Shown here piece after piece: positions 1 to 5,842 of a stretch of 12,263 nt of DNA. The stretch is taken from NCBI GenBank assembly GCA_021779635.1, contig JAJYAH010000126.1:1-12263 (forward strand), written 5' to 3'. Each line of letters opens with the position of its first letter. The first letter of the stretch is position 1. Position numbers and translations under genes: made by a program. The notes under the pieces were generated by a model that ran no database searches, was not told the DNA's origin, and saw nothing but the letters and a program-made list of their open reading frames with translations. Source of the DNA: Pseudomonadota bacterium. Its GTDB lineage: Bacteria > Pseudomonadota > Alphaproteobacteria > Rhizobiales > Xanthobacteraceae.

Positions 1-386
1 AGCATGCGCGTGACGATCGTCGCGTCGAAATCCGGAACGTAGCCTTCGAGCGTCGAGGAGCCGTTCATCATCGGCACGCCGGCCAGCATGATGTTGTCCT
101 TTAGCGCCACTACCTTGCCCTTCAGCTTGCCGCGCGCGGCGCCTTTGACGGTGGCCTTGCGGTACCAGGCATTGCGCGGGTTTTCCTCCGGCCCCGGCCG
201 GTAGCCGGGCGTCCGCGGGTATTTGACGACCGGGACTTCGTCCGGCATCGCAGCGACGGCGTTGTAGGCATCGACCGTACCCTGCATCAGTCCGCGGAAC
301 GAGGTGACATCCTCATCGGTCAATGCCAAACCGCAATATTCGGCGACGGCACGCAGCTGATCGGGGGTTGGAAGCGCTACTGACAC
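1..386 (-). CDS. Amidase, amidase-signature family (N-terminal part, cut by window edge)
   Basis: The first 128 codons of an amidase that would hydrolyse a carboxamide to the acid plus ammonia, probably in the cytoplasm. The frame is open from a GTG at 386 to the window edge. A strong ribosome binding site, AGGAG at 394-398, lies seven bases upstream of the GTG. Residues 94-98 read ALKDN, in which Lys96 matches the first lysine of the Ser-Ser-Lys triad; the two serines lie outside the window. The stretches ENPRNAWYRK (about 68-77) and AGVPMMNGS (about 102-110) resemble, by memory, the N-terminus of Rhodococcus AmdA-type amidases linked to nitrile hydratase. It lies downstream of the AmiC-like gene on the same strand, 182 bp apart, so it is either co-transcribed or driven by its own promoter at 497-525. 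Family assignment is firm; the substrate is inferred. Confidence 0.92.
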   Translation of the reverse strand, partial: MSVALPTPDQLRAVAEYCGLALTDEDVTSFRGLMQGTVDAYNAVAAMPDEVPVVKYPRTPGYRPGPEENPRNAWYRKATVKGAARGKLKGKVVALKDNIMLAGVPMMNGSSTLEGYVPDFDATIVTRM

Positions 387-448
387 GATGTCTCTCCTGT
401 TTCTTGACGGCTTGGATCGCTTGAAGAGACCGCCAGGCTCGCCATCGT

Positions 449-466
449 TACGAGCAAATGCTCGTA
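449..466. promoter_or_regulatory. Perfect inverted repeat in the amidase leader, candidate operator
   Basis: TACGAGCA, two bases, then TGCTCGTA: two 8-bp arms with perfect symmetry. It lies between the predicted amidase promoter (497-525) and the amidase GTG at 386, about 25-40 bases downstream of the expected transcription start. No run of T follows on the amidase strand, so it does not look like an intrinsic terminator or AmiR-type antiterminator. A dimeric repressor site, for example for the MarR protein in this window, is the simplest reading, but its sequence differs from the palindrome at 1830-1841. Confidence 0.45.
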
Positions 467-496
467 CGCCGCCGAGACGCAAATCTCATCCGGATC

Positions 497-525
497 ACTA
501 GAAACGGAAATGTTTTCCTTTTCAA
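497..525 (-). promoter_or_regulatory. Candidate sigma70-like promoter for the amidase
   Basis: Read on the minus strand, TTGAAA (525-520) and TCTAGT (502-497) are separated by exactly 17 bases. The spacer contains a small inverted repeat, GGAAA-N3-TTTCC (506-518). The predicted transcript would start near 490 and carry a leader of about 100 bases holding the inverted repeat at 449-466. The -10 element is a weak match. Confidence 0.4.
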
Positions 526-568
526 GTATTATTTCGCACTACCCGTTTGATGGCGCCCCTATACGCCG

Positions 569-1753
569 TCAGAACCTTTTGATCAGCTTGAAATCGAGGC
601 CATCGGCCTCGGCAAGATAGATCGGCATGGAAGCAGCGCCACGGCGGATGCCGACGCGTCCTCTTGCGCCATCATAGTCCACGTTCATCGCGCTCGCGAG
701 CAACGGCTTGATGGCCAGCGATCCCGCCCGCGATGCGACCGTCTCGAGAAACCGTAATCCCTCATAGTTCGACTGCCCGACAGAGCCGAGCGGCGGCGCG
801 TAGCGGCCGAATGAAGCCTCGTATTGGCAGCGAAAAGCCTCGTTCTCGCGCGTGGCCATATCCACGAAATAGCCGGATGCACAGAACAAGTTTTCGGTGT
901 TGTCGGCGCCGATTCCAAACAGGACGGTTTCATCCATCGCGCCCGCCAGACGAAGCATTTTCGTCGCCAGGCCTTGCTCGGCAAAAGCACGATTGAAAAC
1001 AATGCTGTCGGTGCCGATCAGCGAAATAAGAACGACGTCCGGCTTTGCGGCTCGGATCCGCGCAATATGCGCGCTGTGATCGTGTTCGCCCAGCTTGACG
1101 AATTCTTCGCCGACCACGCGCCCGCCCGCCCCGGCGATATATTTCTTGGTCGCCCGGTGGGAGAGCCAGGGCCAGACGTAGTCGCTGCCAATCAGGTACC
1201 ACCGCGTCGCCTTCTTGACGTTCGCCAGCCACTCGATGGCGGGACGCGATTGAGCCCGCGGCGTTTCGCCGATCGCCATCACGCCCGGCGTTCTCTCGCC
1301 ACCCTCATACACCGGCGTGTAGACATAGGGAATTCGGCCGGCGACGACCTTCCTGAGCGCAACCCTGACAGCGCTGATGTGCGATCCAACAATGATGTCC
1401 GCATCGCTGAACGCGACCACCTCGGATGCGGTCCGGACGACATCCTCGATGTTGCCCCCGGCATCATGGAAGACGACCTCGATTTCACGTCCCAGGATGC
1501 CGCCACGCTGGTTGATCTCCGAGACCGCCAGCATGGTGCTATTGGTGGAAGCCGGTCCCCAGATTCCCGCGGGACCGCTGAACCCAACGAAATTAGCGAT
1601 CCGGAGCTTCTTGCGATCGCGACGCTGCCGGACAGGATTCGCCCGCGGCGTCTGCGTCAATGAGCCCCCGCCCGACCAGGACGGACCCCTCAACAGCCAA
1701 TCCGGCGGCATTAGTACATTGCCGGTATTTCCTATTTGCATGGCTGAGAGCAC
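569..1753 (-). CDS. AmiC-like amide-sensor / branched-chain-type substrate-binding protein
   Basis: A 394-residue protein of the periplasmic-binding-protein type I fold (Peripla_BP_5; AmiC, FmdD and urea/amide-binding group). It is expected to bind a small amide or related ligand. Family features are the start of the first lobe at about residues 50-70 (RIANFVGFSGPAGIWGPAS), INQRGGILGREIEVVFHDAGG (about 80-100), a ligand-pocket region around YVYTPVYEGGE (143-153) and GQSNYEGLRFLE (326-337). There is no Sec signal peptide or lipobox: about 49 hydrophilic residues rich in Gly, Pro and Arg precede the fold. This favours a cytoplasmic sensor like AmiC over a transport component, and no ABC permease or ATPase gene is in the window. 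The start is GTG 1753, with AAGGAG at 1760-1765 six bases upstream; an ATG at 1741 would be too far from it. It is encoded upstream of the amidase and divergent from a MarR regulator. Confidence 0.9.
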   Translation of the reverse strand: MLSAMQIGNTGNVLMPPDWLLRGPSWSGGGSLTQTPRANPVRQRRDRKKLRIANFVGFSGPAGIWGPASTNSTMLAVSEINQRGGILGREIEVVFHDAGGNIEDVVRTASEVVAFSDADIIVGSHISAVRVALRKVVAGRIPYVYTPVYEGGERTPGVMAIGETPRAQSRPAIEWLANVKKATRWYLIGSDYVWPWLSHRATKKYIAGAGGRVVGEEFVKLGEHDHSAHIARIRAAKPDVVLISLIGTDSIVFNRAFAEQGLATKMLRLAGAMDETVLFGIGADNTENLFCASGYFVDMATRENEAFRCQYEASFGRYAPPLGSVGQSNYEGLRFLETVASRAGSLAIKPLLASAMNVDYDGARGRVGIRRGAASMPIYLAEADGLDFKLIKRF

Positions 1754-1829
1754 CTGGCTCTCCTTTCGGCTTTGCAGGTCGGCGCGAGACCAGCGTATCG
1801 CGCCGGCTGAAATATCCTAGTGGAAAATA

Positions 1830-1841
1830 TTGAATATTCAA
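1830..1841. promoter_or_regulatory. Perfect palindrome in the divergent amiC-like/marR region, candidate MarR operator
   Basis: TTGAATATTCAA is a perfect 12-bp palindrome in the 161-bp gap between two divergent genes, a usual place for a MarR autoregulatory site. On the plus strand its first six bases can serve as a -35 element, with a weak -10 (CATACA, 1853-1858) 17 bases on, so a bound repressor would occlude a marR promoter. A second small inverted repeat, GGAC-ATA-GTCC, lies at 1897-1907 just before the marR start. Binding is inferred. Confidence 0.45.
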
Positions 1842-1914
1842 CGATTCGCGTGCATACAGAACAAGCAAAGTCGCTCAATAATCATCCACAAACCTAGGAC
1901 ATAGTCCAAAAGCG

Positions 1915-2352
1915 GTGGCCAGATTGCCTAGTAAACCTATCACCGAGCACCTCGCTTATCTGCTGGCGCAGGCAAACCGGGAAATCAATCGACAGCTGGA
2001 CGCACGCTTCCGGACGGAAGGCGTGCCGGTAGAACAGTGGCGCATTCTGAAGGTCCTTTCGGACGGCGAGGGTCATTCGATGGGTGAGCTTGCGGAAGCG
2101 GTGCTGCTTAATCATCCGACCCTGACCAAGATGGTCGATCGCATGGTGTCCGACTCCCTGGTTTACCGTGTCCAGGATGCCGAAGACCGGCGCAAGGTGC
2201 TGATGTTCAGCTCCGATCGTGGAAAGGAATTGACTCAGCGCTTGAATTCGCTTGCGCAGCGACAGGAGTCCTACATCGCCGAAAGTTACGGCGACAAGGC
2301 GACTGCGGAGTTGAAGCGGCTGCTGGAAAGCCTGATTGAGAAGGCGAACTGA
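1915..2352 (+). CDS. MarR-family transcriptional regulator
   Basis: A 145-residue winged-helix regulator of normal MarR length. An N-terminal dimerisation helix (about 8-35) is followed by the winged helix-turn-helix: QWRILKVLSD (41-50), MGELAEAVLLNHPTLTKMVD (56-75, including the recognition helix) and the wing with the family signature DAEDRRKVLMFS (88-99). C-terminal helices (about 100-143) complete the dimer interface. Such proteins bind palindromic operators and release them on binding small, often aromatic or amphipathic, ligands. The only workable upstream start is GTG 1915; a stop lies in frame at 1879 and the Shine-Dalgarno match is poor, so TTG 1924 cannot be excluded. It is divergent from the AmiC-like gene and is likely the DNA-binding partner of the amide module. 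The target genes are inferred. Confidence 0.93.
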   Translation: MARLPSKPITEHLAYLLAQANREINRQLDARFRTEGVPVEQWRILKVLSDGEGHSMGELAEAVLLNHPTLTKMVDRMVSDSLVYRVQDAEDRRKVLMFSSDRGKELTQRLNSLAQRQESYIAESYGDKATAELKRLLESLIEKAN

Positions 2353-2360
2353 ACGTTCAA
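2349..2360. promoter_or_regulatory. Second palindrome related to the 1830-1841 site, on the marR stop codon
   Basis: CTGAACGTTCAA contains the perfect 10-bp palindrome TGAACGTTCA (2350-2359) and matches the 1830-1841 site at 9 of 12 positions, keeping both TGAA and TTCAA half-sites. It overlaps the marR TGA. It could be an auxiliary operator or chance similarity. Confidence 0.25.
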
Positions 2361-2845
2361 TCTTGGCGACAAGGTGGAGCATATTGGTCTCTGCCGTCTT
2401 AAAAGCAGGTGAGATAGATTTCACGATCGATGCACCGACCGTGTATTTCCGATCCACCGTGTCGCCGGGCCGCCACGCGGCCGCGTTGGGCAAGAAGCAT
2501 ATACGCGTCAAACTCCTCGAAACCGAAATCGGCAGCGATTCAGCGGATTCGCGAGCGGCGATTCCGGCGGCATTCTCCATCAGGCGGATTGACTCATGTT
2601 CTGTCCCCTCATTCCGAAATCGTTCAAGGTACGATCCGTTGCAAATTCCGTTCCAAATGCATCGTCGGCCAGTCAGGCAACCTCGCCAAAAAATTTCGCA
2701 TAGCCGCCGGGTACGTTGCCGATGTGCTTTCTGACCCGGATTGCAGGTTGAGATGACCGATGCGACCGTGGATCTGGCGCGCGTAACGCGGCATCGACCG
2801 TCGGTCAGACTTCCGTTCTCTTGCCCAAACCAGCCATTTCGGCCG
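2353..2845. other. Gene-poor interval between marR and the P450 3' end
   Basis: This 493-bp stretch separates the MarR gene from the end of the P450, whose strands converge here. Open frames exist on both strands, including a long minus frame running through the antisense of both neighbours, but none shows a recognisable motif, a convincing ribosome binding site or protein-like composition. No ferredoxin is found, although one might be expected after a CYP153 gene. TTGGGCAAGA occurs at 2486-2495 and inverted at 2819-2828. No clear intrinsic terminator was seen. It may be decayed or repeat-derived sequence. Confidence 0.5.
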
Positions 2846-4078
2846 CTAGGACACGATCCGCACCGGCAAGGCGCGGATACCACGGATGAAGCTCGAATAG
2901 AGCCGCTGCGGCGCGCCAACAATCTCGAAACGAAGATTCCGTTGCAAGATCTCTTCCCAGAGAATCCGCAATTGTTGCTCGGCAAGCCGATCGCCGACAC
3001 AGCGGTGGATGCCGGCGCCGAACGACAGATGCTGCCGAGGCTTGGCCCGATCAATAATGAATTCATCGGCGCGATCGATCTTTTCCTCGTCGCGATTTCC
3101 GGAAATATACCACATCACCACCTTGTCGCCCTTGGAGATCCTGCGGCCGGCGAATTCGACGTCATTGCGAGCGGTACGGCGCATATGCAGCACCGGCGTC
3201 TGATAGCGGATGATCTCGGAAACAAGACTGGGGATCAGCTCACGGCGGCTGGACACCAGTTCCAACTGTTCGGGGTTTTCGACCAGCGCCGTCAGGCCGC
3301 CGCTCATGGAATTGCGCGTGGTGTCGTTGCCGCCCACGATCAGAAGTCCCAGCGTGCCGATGAATTCGCGTGGCGGCATATTGCGCGTCACCTCGGCGTG
3401 AGCGAGCATCGAAATCAGGTCGAAGGCGGGCGGCGCGCCCGCGCGGGCATCCCATAATCGGCGGAAATACTCCGCCATCTTTGTCAGTTCGGCGAATCGC
3501 TCATCCTCCGAATGCACGACGGCATCGGGTGAATCGACGTTGGCGATCGCCACGTCAGACCACCAGGTCAATTTTTCCCGATCCGCCCAGGGGAAATCGA
3601 ACAGCGTCGCCAGCATCATGTTGGTCAGTTCGACCGAGACACGCTGAACCCAGTCAAATGGGTCATTTCGTGGCAACGCGTCAAGCACGTCGGCGGTGCG
3701 CTTGCGGATCAGGGGCTCGAGATTGGCAAGATTGGACGGCGCCACGATCGGCGCGACGGTGCGTCGCTGCGCGGTGTGCCCCGGCGGGTCCATCCGGATG
3801 AAACTCGCCCGCTCCTGCCCCTTCGGCTGATCAGCGACCTGTATGCCGCCCAGCTCTGAACTCGACGAGAAGTTCTCATGATCGAGTTCAACCGCAAAGA
3901 TATCGTTGTAGCGCGTGATGGACCAATAGGGGCCGAATGGCGACGCGCGGCAGTAGTGCACCGGGTCGTCGCGGCGTAACAGTGCAAACAGCGGCCGCCA
4001 GGTGTCGTCTTGATACAATCTGGGATCGCTGACATCGATCGACATCGGCGCGCGTTGCAGCATCTCGGCCTGGGCCAT
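2846..4078 (-). CDS. Cytochrome P450, CYP153-like terminal hydroxylase
   Basis: A 410-residue soluble class I P450. The I-helix oxygen-activation motif is GGNDTT (249-254) within LLIVGGNDTTRNSMSGG. The ExxR pair is EIIR (288-291) and the haem loop is FGAGIHRC (353-360) with Cys360 as axial ligand. The stretches SPFGPYWSITRY (46-57), MDPPGH (96-101), LATLFDFPW (156-164), VMWYISGNRDE (321-331) and LRILWEEIL (370-378) closely follow remembered CYP153 sequences, which oxidise the terminal carbon of alkanes, fatty acids or related chains. ATG 4078 is preceded by a GGAGGGGAG ribosome binding site, and a stop lies in frame at 4103. The protein needs electrons from a ferredoxin and its reductase, neither in the window. 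The divergent acyl-CoA ligase fits a chain-oxidation pathway. P450 identity is certain; subfamily and substrate are inferred. Confidence 0.97.
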   Translation of the reverse strand: MAQAEMLQRAPMSIDVSDPRLYQDDTWRPLFALLRRDDPVHYCRASPFGPYWSITRYNDIFAVELDHENFSSSSELGGIQVADQPKGQERASFIRMDPPGHTAQRRTVAPIVAPSNLANLEPLIRKRTADVLDALPRNDPFDWVQRVSVELTNMMLATLFDFPWADREKLTWWSDVAIANVDSPDAVVHSEDERFAELTKMAEYFRRLWDARAGAPPAFDLISMLAHAEVTRNMPPREFIGTLGLLIVGGNDTTRNSMSGGLTALVENPEQLELVSSRRELIPSLVSEIIRYQTPVLHMRRTARNDVEFAGRRISKGDKVVMWYISGNRDEEKIDRADEFIIDRAKPRQHLSFGAGIHRCVGDRLAEQQLRILWEEILQRNLRFEIVGAPQRLYSSFIRGIRALPVRIVS

Positions 4079-4118
4079 CGCTTGCTCCCCTCCCTGCTGT
4101 CGCTACTTCGCGTACGAT

Positions 4119-4146
4119 AGCATAGGATGCGATCGAGCCTCGGCAA
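4119..4146 (-). promoter_or_regulatory. Candidate promoter for the P450 gene
   Basis: On the minus strand, TTGCCG (4146-4141) and TATGCT (4124-4119) are 16 bases apart, each matching four of six consensus positions. Transcription would start near 4112, about 34 bases before the P450 ATG. Confidence 0.35.
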
Positions 4147-4176
4147 AGCCGGAAAAGTATCGACAAGCTTCGCGCT

Positions 4177-4188
4177 GCGGAATTCCGC
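4177..4188. promoter_or_regulatory. Perfect palindrome between divergent P450 and ligase promoters, candidate shared operator
   Basis: GCGGAATTCCGC is a perfect 12-bp palindrome between the predicted -35 elements of the two divergent genes (4141-4146 and 4202-4207). A regulator bound here could control both. No cognate regulator gene is adjacent to the pair other than the MarR protein further left, whose candidate sites differ. Confidence 0.4.
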
Positions 4189-4201
4189 TTCGAGGTCCCG
4201 C

Positions 4202-4230
4202 TTGATCGGAGGGCTGTGGGCATTCATAAT
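4202..4230 (+). promoter_or_regulatory. Candidate sigma70-like promoter for the acyl-CoA ligase
   Basis: TTGATC (4202-4207) and CATAAT (4225-4230) are separated by 17 bases; the -10 matches five of six positions. The predicted transcript starts near 4237, giving a leader of about 17 bases to ATG 4254. Confidence 0.5.
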
Positions 4231-4253
4231 TTGGCGCGAAAGGATTGATGCCG

Positions 4254-5822
4254 ATGGTTCTGACGACGGGCTTGCGGCGATCGCTGGCGCTTGATGCCAA
4301 TGCCGAGGCGCTGGTGAGCAACGAGGCGCGATTGACCCGCCGGGAAATGGTCGATCGCATTGCCCGTCTCGCGTCGGTGCTGCGTAATCTTGGCATGCAA
4401 GACGCCGACCGGGTCGCCATGCTGGCGCCGAACGGGCAGCATTACATCGAATTCTATTTCGGCGTTCTCTGGGGCGGCGGGATCATCGTTCCCGTTAATT
4501 CACGCTTTGCCATCGCGGAGATGATCGAGCAGGTCCGGGACGCCGAACCATTCGCGCTCATCGTCGACAAGACATTCACTGAGGCGGGTGAAGCGATCGC
4601 GCAAAATGTGCCGTCCATCAAGGCGCTGGTGATCGTTGGCGAAACCGGCGCATCGGGCCACGGCGTTCGGTCCGTCAATTACGAGGACGCGCTTCGATCG
4701 GTCAAACCGGTACCGGATGCGATGCGCGGAGAGGAAGACATTGCTTGTCTGTTCTATACCGGCGGGACGACCGGCCGTTCCAAGGGTGTGATGCTCAGCC
4801 ACGGAAATCTGTGGGCCAACGCGATGGCAACGATCGCGCATCTCGGTCTCAATGAAAGCCTGGTGCACCTGCACTCCGGACCACTTTTCCACCTCGGCGC
4901 CGGGGGCCGTGTCTACGCCACGGCCGTCGCCGGCGGCAAGCACGTCGTGATGTCTCGATTTACGCCGGAACAGGCATTGTCGACGATCGCCAGGGAGAGG
5001 GTTACGGTTGCTACCTTCGTCCCGACCATGCTCGCGATGTTGCTGCAGCTACCGGATATTCACACCTACGACCTCTCCAGCCTGCGATTGATTACCTATG
5101 GCGCATCGCCGATGCCGGAGGCGGTATTGCAGGAATGCCTGCGGCGCTTGCCGCATGTCAGTTTCGCTCAATCCTACGGGATGACGGAGTTGTCACCGGT
5201 TGCGACAATGCTTGGCGCCGAACATCATACTCTGAATGCCCCGCCGGGCCGGCTGCGCTCCGCCGGACGACCGGTTTATTCCGCCGAGGTACGCATTGTC
5301 GATCCAAACGACAGGGAATTACCGCGTGGCGAAGTCGGAGAGATCATTGTGCGCGGGCCCATCGTCATGAAGGGTTATTGGCGCAAACCGGAACTCACTG
5401 CCCAAACCCTGCGCGGAGGCTGGATGCATACCGGCGATTCCGGATATTTTGACGACGATGGATTCCTTTTCATCGCAGACCGCATCAAGGACATGATCAT
5501 CAGCGGCGGCGAGAACGTGTATTCCATTGAAGTAGAAAACGCCATCTCCTCACACCCGGACGTTGCCCAATGCGCCGTCATTGGAATCCCCGACCAGCGC
5601 TGGGGCGAAGCCGTGCACGCGATCGTGGTTGCACGCGCGGGCGCCGACGGACTCACCGCAGAATCGATCATCGCACATTGCCGGCCTCTGATTGCCGGCT
5701 ACAAATGCCCACGCAGCGTCGATCTGCGCCGCGAATTACTGCCGCAATCGAGCGTCAACAAGATCGACAAGGCCGCCTTGCGCGAGCCGTATTGGAGGAA
5801 TCAATCGCGCCAGGTCAATTGA
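4254..5822 (+). CDS. AMP-forming acyl-CoA ligase (fatty-acid/aliphatic acid--CoA ligase type)
   Basis: A 522-residue member of the ANL superfamily that would activate a carboxylic acid with ATP to an acyl-AMP and then to the CoA thioester. The phosphate-binding loop is YTGGTTGRSKG (168-178). Other core motifs are QSYGMTE (306-312), the hinge-region TGD (393-395), ADRIKDMIISGGENVYSIEVE (408-428) and the C-terminal catalytic lysine, Lys503 in NKIDK. The length is complete. Three starts are possible: TTG 4245, ATG 4248 and ATG 4254. AAGGA at 4240-4244 is nine bases from ATG 4254 but only three from ATG 4248 and none from TTG 4245, so 4254 is preferred. It is divergent from the CYP153-like P450 and convergent with the efflux adaptor, 19 bp away. 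A medium- or long-chain fatty acid substrate is inferred from the P450 partner only; aromatic or terpenoid acids are possible. Confidence 0.96.
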   Translation: MVLTTGLRRSLALDANAEALVSNEARLTRREMVDRIARLASVLRNLGMQDADRVAMLAPNGQHYIEFYFGVLWGGGIIVPVNSRFAIAEMIEQVRDAEPFALIVDKTFTEAGEAIAQNVPSIKALVIVGETGASGHGVRSVNYEDALRSVKPVPDAMRGEEDIACLFYTGGTTGRSKGVMLSHGNLWANAMATIAHLGLNESLVHLHSGPLFHLGAGGRVYATAVAGGKHVVMSRFTPEQALSTIARERVTVATFVPTMLAMLLQLPDIHTYDLSSLRLITYGASPMPEAVLQECLRRLPHVSFAQSYGMTELSPVATMLGAEHHTLNAPPGRLRSAGRPVYSAEVRIVDPNDRELPRGEVGEIIVRGPIVMKGYWRKPELTAQTLRGGWMHTGDSGYFDDDGFLFIADRIKDMIISGGENVYSIEVENAISSHPDVAQCAVIGIPDQRWGEAVHAIVVARAGADGLTAESIIAHCRPLIAGYKCPRSVDLRRELLPQSSVNKIDKAALREPYWRNQSRQVN

Positions 5823-5828
5823 AGGGGC

Positions 5829-5842
5829 GGCGCATCGGCGCC
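5829..5842. terminator. Weak hairpin in the convergent ligase/adaptor gap
   Basis: GGCGC-ATCG-GCGCC forms a compact stem between the two convergent stop codons, followed by only a short TATTT on the plus strand. It could act as a weak bidirectional terminator. Its right edge touches the adaptor stop codon. Confidence 0.3.

Noticed and set aside
449..466. Intrinsic terminator or AmiR-type antiterminator in the amidase leader
   Set aside because: The stem is not followed by a T-run on the amidase strand, and no AmiR gene is in the window; an operator is simpler.
824..1663. Plus-strand frame opposite the AmiC-like gene
   Set aside because: The minus strand encodes a full binding-protein fold with a supported start; the opposite frame has no motif or ribosome binding site.
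569..1753. Binding protein as part of an ABC uptake system
   Set aside because: No signal peptide or lipobox and no permease or ATPase genes nearby; an AmiC-like cytoplasmic sensor fits the context better.
1894..3066. Long minus-strand open frame of 390 codons
   Set aside because: It runs antisense through MarR and into the P450 in another frame, has no motif or ribosome binding site, and reflects high-GC codon bias of the real genes.
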